A DNA stretch of 59,189 nt, from assembly GCA_031272245.1 (NCBI GenBank), contig JAISUE010000004.1, positions 1-59,189 of the forward strand. Reading direction: 5' to 3'. Source of the stretch: Bacteroidales bacterium. Lineage in GTDB: Bacteria; Bacteroidota; Bacteroidia; Bacteroidales; P3. The notes beneath the pieces are model-generated. The model was not told the DNA's origin. It searched no databases and saw only the letters and a program-made list of their open reading frames with translations. Numbering within the stretch: the first letter of the stretch is position 1; each line of letters starts with the position of its first letter. The position numbers and the translations under genes are program-made. Shown piece by piece: positions 1-8,948 of this stretch.

Positions 1-76
1 CAATGAGCCGTTGCAGGAAGCGATATATTCCATTGCTATAGTCATTTACACATCTGTTATAGTCCTTTGCTGTCAT
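1..76 (-). CDS. Partial N-terminus of an RNA polymerase ECF-type sigma-70 factor (runs off the left edge)
   Basis: Reverse strand reads MTAKDYNRCVNDYSNGIYRFLQRLI, resembling the start of Bacteroidota ECF sigma factors; a TACCTTTG -7 box lies upstream at 112-119 (minus). Confidence 0.5.
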   Translation of the reverse strand, partial: MTAKDYNRCVNDYSNGIYRFLQRLI

Positions 77-111
77 CTTTCCTTCTTTTGTGAAAACATT
101 GTTAAGACGAA

Positions 112-119
112 CAAAGGTA
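112..119 (-). promoter_or_regulatory. Bacteroidota -7 promoter box (TACCTTTG) for the partial sigma factor gene
   Basis: Forward strand CAAAGGTA, reverse complement TACCTTTG. Confidence 0.6.
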
Positions 120-340
120 GTGAAAAGTTACAGCACTCTGAAATTTTTTTGATTTTACTTTTTTAACTCTTTATTTTCATTATGCTTTATTTTGAATAAA
201 AAAATTAAATTTTTGATGTTTAACAGTTGTGTTTTCAAAAAGTGCTTATGGCTATTGGAAATATGTATTCCTTCACATAAATATAAGTTTTAATTGTAGG
301 AAATGTGTGTTTCTAATAAAACGTAATTGAAAGATACTAC

Positions 341-377
341 AAAAAAGCATATTCAAAAATTTTGAATATGCTTTTTT
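341..377. terminator. Bidirectional intrinsic terminator
   Basis: AAAAAAGCATATTCAAAA-a-TTTTGAATATGCTTTTTT: perfect inverted repeat with A/T tails on both sides. Confidence 0.8.
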
Positions 378-408
378 GTAACAATGCTTCAATTTGTTCC
401 ATGAATAA

Positions 409-522
409 TTATACTCTATAATGATTTGTACTTTTATAAGTTTCGCAACGCTGTGAAGAACAACTTGATGCAAACAAGCCCAAACCAATAACTGCAATAA
501 GGATTAAAATTATTTTTTTCAT
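409..522 (-). CDS. Small (37 aa) putative lipoprotein, absent from the supplied ORF track
   Basis: Reverse strand reads MKKIILILIAVIGLGLFASSCSSQRCETYKSTNHYRV*; lipoprotein signal peptide with Cys; -7 box at 559-566 (minus) and terminator at 341-377. Confidence 0.7.
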   Translation of the reverse strand: MKKIILILIAVIGLGLFASSCSSQRCETYKSTNHYRV

Positions 523-558
523 TTTTGTTTATTGTTATAAATTTATTATTTTCACTTG

Positions 559-566
559 CAAATATA
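559..566 (-). promoter_or_regulatory. -7 promoter box (TATATTTG) of the small lipoprotein gene
   Basis: Forward strand CAAATATA, about 37 nt upstream of the ATG at 522. Confidence 0.6.
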
Positions 567-655
567 CTCTTTTTTTTAATATAAACGCAATTATGAAATA
601 TTATTATATATATAAATATAATTTCATTTATATTATAGAAAAATATTGCAGGCGA

Positions 656-1381
656 TTATACCGTCATTCCTCCGTCAACGGAAAGCGTATGACCATTTAT
701 ATATGCCGCTTCGTCACTGGAAAGAAAACAATATGCGTTAGCTATTTCATCAGGTTTTCCTAAACGTTGCAAAGGAACTTTAGCTTTCATTGTTTCAATA
801 ACATTGTCAGGCATTTTGGCGACCATTTCCGTTGCAATAAATCCGGGTGCAACACAATTAACAGTAATTCCTTTGCGACCTAATTCACGAGCAAGTGTTT
901 TAGTCATTCCAATTAAACCGCTTTTTGTAGCAACGTAATTAGTTTGTCCAAAATTACCGTAGAGTCCAACCACAGAAGAAGCATTTACTATTCTGCCATA
1001 ATTATTTGCAAGCATATATTCACTAACTGCCTTTATGCAATAGAATACCCCGGTTAAATTTACATCAATAACTTGTTGCCATTGTTCTATCGTCATTTTT
1101 TTTAACGTAGCATCGCGAGTTATTCCTGCATTATTTATCAAAATATCAATACGACCGAATTTGTTATTAACTTCTTTAGCTGCATTTTCTACTTCTTCAA
1201 ATTTTGCAGTATTAACTTTCATAAAAATTGCGTTAATCTTTGTGGCTAAATCATTGCCACGCGCTTCATCCAAGTCCCAAATAATTACTTTTGCACCCTC
1301 TGTTGCAAATTTAATGGCAGTTGCTTCTCCAATACCTGCAGAACCACCGGTGATAATTGCTATTTTATCTTTTAATCTCAT
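656..1381 (-). CDS. fabG: 3-oxoacyl-ACP reductase / SDR family oxidoreductase
   Basis: TGGSAGIG nucleotide-binding motif, NNAG, YxxxK (YVATKSG), C-terminal GHTLSVDGGMTV. Confidence 0.92.
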   Translation of the reverse strand: MRLKDKIAIITGGSAGIGEATAIKFATEGAKVIIWDLDEARGNDLATKINAIFMKVNTAKFEEVENAAKEVNNKFGRIDILINNAGITRDATLKKMTIEQWQQVIDVNLTGVFYCIKAVSEYMLANNYGRIVNASSVVGLYGNFGQTNYVATKSGLIGMTKTLARELGRKGITVNCVAPGFIATEMVAKMPDNVIETMKAKVPLQRLGKPDEIANAYCFLSSDEAAYINGHTLSVDGGMTV

Positions 1382-1435
1382 ATTATTTATTTATGTTTTG
1401 ATTTATATTATTTGTACAAACTAATATTGGTATTA

Positions 1436-3490
1436 CTATCTAACTTCGCTACCATTGTTTATTATTGTAGATGGCTGGATAAAATGCAAAGATCCGTCAG
1501 CGTTTTCTGCCATTAAAATCATTCCCTGCGAAGTTATACCTTTTAATTCCTTAGGTTCAAGATTAACAAGCACACAAACCTGCTTGCCAATAATATCTTC
1601 AGGTTCATAGTATTCAGCTATGCCACTTACAATAGTCCTTTTATCCAAACCCGTATCAATAGTAAGTTTTAGTAATTTCTTTGTTTTAGTAACTTTTTCT
1701 GCTTCTAAGATGGTAGCCGTTCTAATATCTATTTTAACAAAATCTTCAAAGCTTATATTATTTTTTTGATGTTCAACCTTTGCATTGGAAAGAGCGTTCT
1801 CTTTCTTTATGTTTTCCAGTCTTTGCATTTGGTTTTCTATTGTTTTGTCATCTATTTGTTCAAACAACAATTCAGGTTTTTCTATTGCAGAACCTTCGCT
1901 TAATAAATTGCATTTGCCGGCATCTGTCCAGTTTAACTTTGGTAAATTAAGCATTGTCGAGAGTTTTTTTGCAGTGAAAGGAAGAAAAGGCTCACACAAT
2001 ACAGCCAGACCGGCACAAATTTGCAAACTTAAATTTAATACCGTTGCGGTTCTATCTTTATCTGTCTTTATAAGTTTCCAAGGTTCACATTCAGTCAAAT
2101 ATTTATTACCAAGTCTTGCAAGATTCATCACTTCCATTAAAGCTTCGCGAAACTTGTAATTTTCAATAGCGCTGCCTGTCTTTTGAGGATAAGAGGCTAC
2201 ATCTCTGATTACATCTTTTTCTAATTGAGTTAAGTTATTAGTTTGAGGGACTTTGCCGTCAAAGAATTTGTGAGTTAAAACCAGTGTTCTGTTTACAAAG
2301 TTGCCAAGTATAGCTACAAGTTCCGAATTATTTCTAGTCTGAAAATCCTTCCACGTGAAGTCATTATCTTTTGTTTCAGGAGCATTGGCACAAAGAACAT
2401 AACGAAGAACATCCTGTTTGTCTTTGAAATCATTAAGATATTCATGCAACCATACTGCCCAGTTTCTTGATGTAGATATTTTATCGCCTTCCAAATTCAA
2501 AAACTCATTTGCAGGTACATTTGCAGGAAGAATAAAAGAACCTTCCGCTTTCAACATTGCGGGGAAAATTATACAATGAAAAACTATGTTGTCTTTTCCA
2601 ATAAAATGTACAAGTTTGGTATCCTTATTTTTCCACCACTTTACCCAGTCATCGCCGCATAATTCTTTTGTATTGGAAATGTAACCTATGGGAGCATCAA
2701 ACCAAACATATAAAACTTTTCCTTCCGTATCCGCAAGAGGTACTTTCACTCCCCAGTCCAAGTCTCTTGTTACGGCTCTTGGCTGCAATCCCTGTTCAAT
2801 CCAACTTTTACACTGTCCATAAACGTTTGCTTTCCAGTCTTTATGCCCATCTAAAATCCATTCTTTCATAAACGTTTCATAATCATTCAAGGGCAAATAC
2901 CAGTGCTTTGTTTTTCTCAATACAGGCTCATTACCGCTCAATGCACTCTTTGGATTTAGCAATTCAATTGGAGAAAGACTGCTTCCGCACGCTTCACACT
3001 GGTCTCCGTAAGCTTTCTCATTACCGCAATGAGGACAAGTTCCTGTGATATACCTGTCAGCAAGGAAAGTTTTAGCCTCTTCGTCGTAGTATTGCTCACT
3101 TATTTGCTCTATGAACTTGCCTGCATCGTAGAGTTTTTTGAAAAAATCTGATGCTGTTTCGTTATGAATTTTTGAAGATGTGCGAGAATAAATGTCAAAT
3201 GAAATGCCAAATTCCTCAAAAGAGCGTTTAATAATCTCATGGTATCTGTCAACAATCTGCTGAGGAGTAACGCCTTCTTTTCGTGCCTTTATTGTAATGG
3301 GGACGCCGTGTTCATCGCTTCCGCCAATGAAAACAACATCTTCGTTATTTGCTCTTAAATATCTTACATAAATATCCGCCGGAATGTAAACGCCTGCCAA
3401 ATGTCCAATATGCACAGGACCATTTGCATAAGGTAAAGCAGTTGTAACGCAATAACGGTTAAAGTTTTTATCTTCCTGTTTGTATTTCAT
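1436..3490 (-). CDS. metG: Methionyl-tRNA synthetase with C-terminal tRNA-binding (EMAP/Trbp111-like) domain
   Basis: HIGH motif PVHIGHLAG, zinc-binding [23 protein letters not shown]-like KISTSRNW, C-terminal [12 protein letters not shown]... Confidence 0.95.
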   Translation of the reverse strand: MKYKQEDKNFNRYCVTTALPYANGPVHIGHLAGVYIPADIYVRYLRANNEDVVFIGGSDEHGVPITIKARKEGVTPQQIVDRYHEIIKRSFEEFGISFDIYSRTSSKIHNETASDFFKKLYDAGKFIEQISEQYYDEEAKTFLADRYITGTCPHCGNEKAYGDQCEACGSSLSPIELLNPKSALSGNEPVLRKTKHWYLPLNDYETFMKEWILDGHKDWKANVYGQCKSWIEQGLQPRAVTRDLDWGVKVPLADTEGKVLYVWFDAPIGYISNTKELCGDDWVKWWKNKDTKLVHFIGKDNIVFHCIIFPAMLKAEGSFILPANVPANEFLNLEGDKISTSRNWAVWLHEYLNDFKDKQDVLRYVLCANAPETKDNDFTWKDFQTRNNSELVAILGNFVNRTLVLTHKFFDGKVPQTNNLTQLEKDVIRDVASYPQKTGSAIENYKFREALMEVMNLARLGNKYLTECEPWKLIKTDKDRTATVLNLSLQICAGLAVLCEPFLPFTAKKLSTMLNLPKLNWTDAGKCNLLSEGSAIEKPELLFEQIDDKTIENQMQRLENIKKENALSNAKVEHQKNNISFEDFVKIDIRTATILEAEKVTKTKKLLKLTIDTGLDKRTIVSGIAEYYEPEDIIGKQVCVLVNLEPKELKGITSQGMILMAENADGSLHFIQPSTIINNGSEVR

Positions 3491-3512
3491 TATCTTTAAT
3501 AATTTGAGGTTG

Positions 3513-3520
3513 CAAAAGTA
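3513..3520 (-). promoter_or_regulatory. -7 promoter box (TACTTTTG) of metG
   Basis: Forward strand CAAAAGTA just upstream of the metG start. Confidence 0.6.
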
Positions 3521-3719
3521 ATAAAAATAAAAAAGTTGTTTTATTTTATTTGAATATATTTGGTTAAGAATAATTTAGATACATATATATTTGTTATTAT
3601 TACTAATTATTTATGTTGCAGAAATATAATTTTGAAATTCTCCATATCGGAAAAATATTTTGCAAAATAAATCTTTATTGCACGGCGTAAAAAATATTAA
3701 TTGTGTAACAATAGCGATA

Positions 3720-3795
3720 AATCTTGATTAATTGCTAATAAATTTTGATTATTTGGGAATAAATCTTGATTAAGCACAAAATAATTTTGATTATT
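3720..3795. repeat. Four-copy AT-rich intergenic repeat, 21-bp period (core TTGATTA)
   Basis: TTGATTA at 3724, 3745, 3766 and 3787: exact 21-bp spacing. Confidence 0.85.
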
Positions 3796-3882
3796 TAGAA
3801 ATCAAATTTAGAAGGTTGAAAATGATTGTTGTTATTTCTTCTTTGTAAAAATAGGCTTTTTGAATTTTTTACTTTGTTTTCG

Positions 3883-3890
3883 TACATTTG
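3883..3890 (+). promoter_or_regulatory. -7 promoter box (TACATTTG) of hutI
   Basis: TACATTTG 30 nt upstream of ATG 3920; it lies inside the upstream extension of the listed ORF. Confidence 0.65.
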
Positions 3891-3919
3891 CACATAAATT
3901 TTATTATAAGTTTAGGAAT

Positions 3920-5161
3920 ATGAGAACAATTATAAGGAATATTAAAGGTCTTGCAGGTGTAGAAACGGATAAAAGAGCAATAGCAGTATGTGGAAAGGAT
4001 ATGGATAATCTGAACATAATCAATGATGCCTATCTAATTTGTAATAATGGTAAGTTTGAGTGCTTTGGTCGTATGACGGAATTGGATAAAGAACAGAACT
4101 TTGATTTTGATTTTGATGCTGATAATGGTTATGTTTTACCTTCATTCTGTGATTCACATACACATTTGGTTTATAAAGGTAGTAGAGAAATAGAATATAT
4201 AGATAAGATAAAAGGTTTGTCATACGAAGAAATAGCAAAAAGAGGCGGGGGGATTTTAAATTCCGCAGAGCGATTAAGATCTGCTTCGGAACAGGAATTG
4301 TTTGAAGATGCGTATGTCAGAATTGAAGAAATAAAATGTTTAGGAACGGGAGCTGTTGAAATAAAATCAGGCTATGGATTAAATACCGAAAGTGAGTTAA
4401 AGATGTTGCGTGTGATTCGTAGGTTGAAAGAAGAATGTGATATTGTTATAAAGGCTAATTTTCTTGCTGCTCATGCTTTTCCTTTGGAGTATAAAGGGAA
4501 TCCAAATGGTTATGTAGATTTGATTGTTAATGAAATGTTACCACGAGTTGCCGACGAGGGTTTGGCAGATTATGTGGATGTGTTTTGTGACAGAGGTTTT
4601 TTTACAACGGAACAAACAGAAAGAATTCTTTTAGAAGCTTTACAGTATAATTTAATACCGAAAATACATGCTAATGAATTGGATTTTTCAGGCGGAGTTG
4701 AAACAGGAGTAAAATATAATGCTCTTTCTGTTGATCATTTGGAATACATAGGTGAACGGCAAATAGAGGTTTTGAAAGCATCTCAAACAATGCCTACAAT
4801 TTTACCGGGAGCTGCCTTTTTCCTTAATATGAAACTTTCACCTGCAAGAGAAATGATAAACGCCGGTTTACCGATAGCTATGGCTTCGGATTTTAATCCT
4901 GGTTCTTCACCTTCGGGAAATATGCAGTTGATACTTTCTTTTGCCTGCATTAATTATAAATTAACACCATTTGAAGCAATAAATGCAACAACTTTAAATA
5001 CAGCCTACGCTATGGGAATAAGTAATACACATGGAACTATTGCGGCAGGGAAAGTTGCTAACTTCTATATTACGAAAAAAATACCAAGTATAGAATATAT
5101 GCCTTATTATTATGGCAGTAATAAAATAAAAGAAATATTTATTAATGGAATAAAACACTAA
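3920..5161 (+). CDS. hutI: Imidazolonepropionase
   Basis: DSHTHLVYKGSREIEY, GTGAVEIKSGYGL, HANELDFSGG, ASDFNPGSSPSGNMQ typical of HutI. Start moved from 3860 to 3920 because the promoter box is at 3883-3890. Confidence 0.93.
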   Translation: MRTIIRNIKGLAGVETDKRAIAVCGKDMDNLNIINDAYLICNNGKFECFGRMTELDKEQNFDFDFDADNGYVLPSFCDSHTHLVYKGSREIEYIDKIKGLSYEEIAKRGGGILNSAERLRSASEQELFEDAYVRIEEIKCLGTGAVEIKSGYGLNTESELKMLRVIRRLKEECDIVIKANFLAAHAFPLEYKGNPNGYVDLIVNEMLPRVADEGLADYVDVFCDRGFFTTEQTERILLEALQYNLIPKIHANELDFSGGVETGVKYNALSVDHLEYIGERQIEVLKASQTMPTILPGAAFFLNMKLSPAREMINAGLPIAMASDFNPGSSPSGNMQLILSFACINYKLTPFEAINATTLNTAYAMGISNTHGTIAAGKVANFYITKKIPSIEYMPYYYGSNKIKEIFINGIKH

Positions 5162-5171
5162 AATTTTTATT

Positions 5172-5453
5172 ATGCAAGAAGATGTTATTTACACAGAAAT
5201 AAGAGATTTGATAGATAAGTTTAAATACGATAAAGCAATTATCCTGTTGGATAGTCTGATAAAAAGCGGTAAAGCAACGGATATAACTTATTATATTAAG
5301 GGTAATATATATCGCAGACAAAATGACTGGAAAAATGCTATTGACAACTATTCTATAGCCATAGAACTAAATTCTGAAAGCCCTGCTGTTACTGCAAAAG
5401 AAATGGTTATAAACATTCTTAATTTTTATAATAAGGATATGTATAACCATTAA
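5172..5453 (+). CDS. Small TPR-like protein
   Basis: 93 aa with a TPR-like pair: DITYYIKGNIYRRQNDWKNAIDNYSIAIELN. Confidence 0.75.
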   Translation: MQEDVIYTEIRDLIDKFKYDKAIILLDSLIKSGKATDITYYIKGNIYRRQNDWKNAIDNYSIAIELNSESPAVTAKEMVINILNFYNKDMYNH

Positions 5454-5457
5454 CATT

Positions 5458-6693
5458 TTAATCTTTTTTCTTTTTTCCCCAGAATTTATGCAGTATAAAT
5501 TGCAAAAATGACACGTGTTCAATCAAAAATACACATAAAGAACAAATTAAAATAGAGAAGAAAACAACTGCAAATGCAATATCTCTAATGGTATCTCCCT
5601 GCGGCAAGTCAAATTGTGCAGGAATAGACGCAAGTACTGCTGTGGCTAATCCTTTAGGTATCATAAAAGCAATGATACTTTTGTCAAAATTATTAGATCC
5701 TTTTGGAGAACAAAATTTTGCTACAGCGAGTCTTGCAATTAAAAGCAAAAGAGAAATTACTACACCTGCAAGAAGAGAAGTCAAATTATCAAAAGTAATA
5801 GATAATCCTATATAAACGAAGAAAAGAGTTTTGAGAAAAAATACTATTTCACTTATAAAACTTTCTTCATGTTCGTTGAGTTTGAGCATTTCTTTATTAC
5901 GTTGAAAACGTTGCAGGATACGAAAATGAAAATACTCCATATTTGCAATAGTAATTCCAAAAGATAAAACTGCTATTGCACCGCTAAATCCCATCAATTC
6001 AACAATTCCATATATCAAAAACAAATATGCAGGAGTGAGAAACATAGAATTGCGCAGTTTTCGTATCTTTTCTAATAAACTTGCCCAGACTAACGCTGAC
6101 AGGAATCCGACAATGATTGCAACTACAAAAGAAGAAATCAGGCTGCCGGTTATTTTTAATATGTTTAAACCTTCTCCAAGTTTAGCAGCATCAATAAGAG
6201 CCAATGTTGTAACAAGACAAATTACATCACTTAATGCGGATTCTAATACTAAGGCTGTTTTTGTTTCACTTCCTATTTTTAGATAGTTTGTCATTGGAAT
6301 AACTACTGCGGCTGCTGTTCCGCTTAATGCACAACCAACAATAAGACTGTTGATTAAAGTTAGACCGAATATATTAGATACAAAAACACCTACACCTATT
6401 GTGCAAACAACATTGATGACAGTTAAGCGGACAGTTGTCTTCCAACTTCTTCGTAAATCCGTAAGAGAAATATCTATTGCCCCTTCAAAAAGAATTACAA
6501 CCAAAGTAATTGTAGTGAAAACTTCGCCAACATTTCCAAACTCTTTTGGAGAAACAAGGTGAAGGACAGGACCCATCAAAATGCCAATAATCATTAGCAG
6601 TAACACATCAGAAACTTTTTTCTTGCTGAAAATCATTGAGAAGAAGTGTGCTGCAAAAACTAATAAACCCAAAAAAACAAGAGTTTCTCCCAT
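5458..6693 (-). CDS. Cation:proton antiporter (CPA family)
   Basis: Many TM helices with VVILFEGAIDISLTDLR, VLESALSDVICL, FVYIGLS and IPKGLATAVLAS, as in Na+/H+ antiporters. Confidence 0.88.
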   Translation of the reverse strand: MGETLVFLGLLVFAAHFFSMIFSKKKVSDVLLLMIIGILMGPVLHLVSPKEFGNVGEVFTTITLVVILFEGAIDISLTDLRRSWKTTVRLTVINVVCTIGVGVFVSNIFGLTLINSLIVGCALSGTAAAVVIPMTNYLKIGSETKTALVLESALSDVICLVTTLALIDAAKLGEGLNILKITGSLISSFVVAIIVGFLSALVWASLLEKIRKLRNSMFLTPAYLFLIYGIVELMGFSGAIAVLSFGITIANMEYFHFRILQRFQRNKEMLKLNEHEESFISEIVFFLKTLFFVYIGLSITFDNLTSLLAGVVISLLLLIARLAVAKFCSPKGSNNFDKSIIAFMIPKGLATAVLASIPAQFDLPQGDTIRDIAFAVVFFSILICSLCVFLIEHVSFLQFILHKFWGKKKKD

Positions 6694-6723
6694 AAGTTAA
6701 ATTATTTAGTTTCTTTTTGCGTA

Positions 6724-6731
6724 CAAAAGTA
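6724..6731 (-). promoter_or_regulatory. -7 promoter box (TACTTTTG) of the antiporter gene
   Basis: Forward strand CAAAAGTA upstream of the start at 6693. Confidence 0.55.
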
Positions 6732-6827
6732 ATTAAAATTACGCTATATTTTTTTGTACCGTTTATTAAAGGAGTTATAAAAGTATATAAGATAAAAATG
6801 AAATAAGTCAAATATATAGAATTTTAT

Positions 6828-6899
6828 AATCAAGTTTTAGAAATATAAATCTTGACTTTATATTTTTTTAATCAAGTTTTATATTTCTAAAATTTGATT
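6828..6899. repeat. About 21-bp-period AT-rich repeat that also forms a 22-bp-arm inverted repeat
   Basis: Arms AATCAAGTTTTAGAAATATAAA (6828-6849) and TTTATATTTCTAAAATTTGATT (6878-6899); 21/22 Watson-Crick plus one G.T. Confidence 0.8.
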
Positions 6900-6968
6900 T
6901 TAGTATATTAAAACGAAGTAATAATTACACTTATCTTAATGCTTGTTTTATAATTAAAATGATTTTAT

Positions 6969-6976
6969 TATTTTTG
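6969..6976 (+). promoter_or_regulatory. -7 promoter box (TATTTTTG) for the SUMF1-domain lipoprotein gene
   Basis: TATTTTTG upstream of ATGs at 6989 and 7046. Confidence 0.5.
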
Positions 6977-6988
6977 TAATAAAAAAAT

Positions 6989-7897
6989 ATGTTTAATAAG
7001 GTAAATCAAACGAAATCGTTTTATTGGATAATGTTCGGAATATTTATGAGCAAAACGCTTTGCTTTGTAATGATAGCAACGGCTATCGTAAGTTTGTCAT
7101 CGTGCAGAGGCGATGACGAAGAAGATAACAATGGCGGGACTACTCCAACCCCAACAGTTGTAACTCAAACTTATACCGTTAATGAAGTAAGTTTTAAGAT
7201 GGTTGCTGTTAAAGCAGGCAGTTTTACAATGGGAGATACAATTTATAATGAAGATTATTTATATGATTGGTGCTTACCTGAACATCAAGTAACACTTACT
7301 AATGATTATTTGATTGGTGAAACGGAAGTAACGCAGGAACTTTGGCAGGCAGTAATGGGTCAATCGTTAAGAGAATGGCAGGATAGTATTGGAACTAACT
7401 GGTATTATGGTGAAGGTGCAAATTATCCTATGTATATGATTAGTTGGAACGATATTCAGGTATTCATAGAGAAATTAAATCAACTGACGGGTAAAACATT
7501 TCGTTTACCAACCGAAGCGGAATGGGAATTTGCAGCAAGAGGCGGCAATCAAAGTCATAACTATCTTTATAGCGGCAGCAATGATATAGATGCTGTTGCT
7601 TGGTATGTAGACAATTCCAACCAAACATCGCATCCTGTAAAGACAAAAGCGGCAAACGAATTAGGTTTGTATGATATGAGTGGAAATGTTTATGAATGGG
7701 TTAATGATTGGTGGTCAGACTATACAAGTGATGCACAAACCAATCCTCAAGGATCAACTACCGGCTCCCGCCGAGTTTTTCGTGGCGGCATTTGGGGCTA
7801 CTATGCGTCTGGCTGTCGTGTGGCTTACCGCAGCAACCATACGCCCGACTATTGCAGCAGCGGCATAGGCTTCCGTTTGGCTTGCAGTTCAAATTAA
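6989..7897 (+). CDS. Lipoprotein with formylglycine-generating-enzyme (SUMF1)/C-type-lectin-like domain
   Basis: Lipobox LSSC, then FKMVAVKAGSFTMGD...VTLTNDYLIGETEVTQELWQAVMG...RLPTEAEWEFAARGG...YDMSGNVYEWVNDWW...RVFRGGIWG...IGFRLA. Start may be the internal ATG at 7046. Confidence 0.93.
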   Translation: MFNKVNQTKSFYWIMFGIFMSKTLCFVMIATAIVSLSSCRGDDEEDNNGGTTPTPTVVTQTYTVNEVSFKMVAVKAGSFTMGDTIYNEDYLYDWCLPEHQVTLTNDYLIGETEVTQELWQAVMGQSLREWQDSIGTNWYYGEGANYPMYMISWNDIQVFIEKLNQLTGKTFRLPTEAEWEFAARGGNQSHNYLYSGSNDIDAVAWYVDNSNQTSHPVKTKAANELGLYDMSGNVYEWVNDWWSDYTSDAQTNPQGSTTGSRRVFRGGIWGYYASGCRVAYRSNHTPDYCSSGIGFRLACSSN

Positions 7898-7976
7898 AGT
7901 AAAGAGCGAATTTTAATCTATTTTTGCTAATTAGACTTTTATTATTTTTGCATTATTAAAATCTCAAATAAAATAT

Positions 7977-8372
7977 ATGGATATTCAAATTCCGGAAGGG
8001 TTGGAAAACCGAATAGAAACTGTTGTGAATGAAAAAAATACAGCAAAAGCTCATGGTTCAGGTTTGCTTGACGTTTTTGCAACTCCTGCAATGATTGCTT
8101 TGATGGAAGAAACATCACATAAAAGTATTGAAAGTTATTTGCCGCATGGGTATGCTTCAGTTGGAACACAATTAAATATAAAACATGTGAAAGCTACGCC
8201 AAAAGGAATGAAGGTTTATTGTATTTCTAAATTGCAGACGGTGGAAGGCAGAAAGCTTTTGTTTTCGGTTGAGGCTTATGATGAAACAGACAAAATAGGG
8301 TATGGATTGCACGAGAGATATATTGTGGAAACAGATAGGTTTATGTCAAAAATTACTGTAAATAATAATTAA
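7977..8372 (+). CDS. Hotdog-fold thioesterase (fluoroacetyl-CoA thioesterase-like)
   Basis: AHGSGLLDVFATPAMIALMEETSHKSIESYLPHGYASVGTQLNIKHVKATPKGMKV typical of this hotdog family. Confidence 0.85.
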   Translation: MDIQIPEGLENRIETVVNEKNTAKAHGSGLLDVFATPAMIALMEETSHKSIESYLPHGYASVGTQLNIKHVKATPKGMKVYCISKLQTVEGRKLLFSVEAYDETDKIGYGLHERYIVETDRFMSKITVNNN

Positions 8373-8378
8373 AGAAAA

Positions 8379-8948
8379 ATGATTAAAGTAGCTTTGTTTG
8401 CATCAGGTAACGGAACAAATGTTCAACAGATTGCGGAGTATTTTTTGAAAAATGATAATGTTAAAATAGAAACAGTTATAGTTAATAAATCTGATGCTTA
8501 TGTGCTTGAAAGAGCAAAGAAACTTGGTATTGAAACTGCATACTTTAATAAAAATGATTTTTATAATACAGATAACGTTCTTAAATATTTGTTTGAAAAG
8601 GATATAGATTGGATTGTGCTTGCAGGTTTTCTGTGGCTTATACCTGAAAATCTATTGAAAAAATTTAATAATAAAATCATAAATATTCATCCTGCTCTTT
8701 TACCTCTATATGGCGGAAAGGGAATGTATGGACATTTTGTGCATGAGGCTGTGATTGCCGCAAAGGAAAAAATAAGTGGAATAACAGTACATACGGTTAA
8801 TAAAGATTACGATAAAGGAAAAATTATTTTTCAGGCAAGATGTAAAATAATGAGTACAGATACACCGCAAACACTTGCAGAAAAGATTCATTTGTTGGAA
8901 AAAGAATATTTTCCAACTGTTATAGCTTCTTTGTTAGCGTCATCTTAA
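8379..8948 (+). CDS. purN: Phosphoribosylglycinamide formyltransferase
   Basis: ALFASGNGTNVQ, NIHPALLPLYGGKGMYG.HVHEAV, SGITVHTVNKDYDKGKIIFQ. Confidence 0.92.
   Translation: MIKVALFASGNGTNVQQIAEYFLKNDNVKIETVIVNKSDAYVLERAKKLGIETAYFNKNDFYNTDNVLKYLFEKDIDWIVLAGFLWLIPENLLKKFNNKIINIHPALLPLYGGKGMYGHFVHEAVIAAKEKISGITVHTVNKDYDKGKIIFQARCKIMSTDTPQTLAEKIHLLEKEYFPTVIASLLASS

Noticed and set aside
273-497. 74-aa minus-strand ORF
   Set aside because: Overlaps the terminator hairpin at 341-377 and the better supported lipoprotein gene at 409-522 in another frame.
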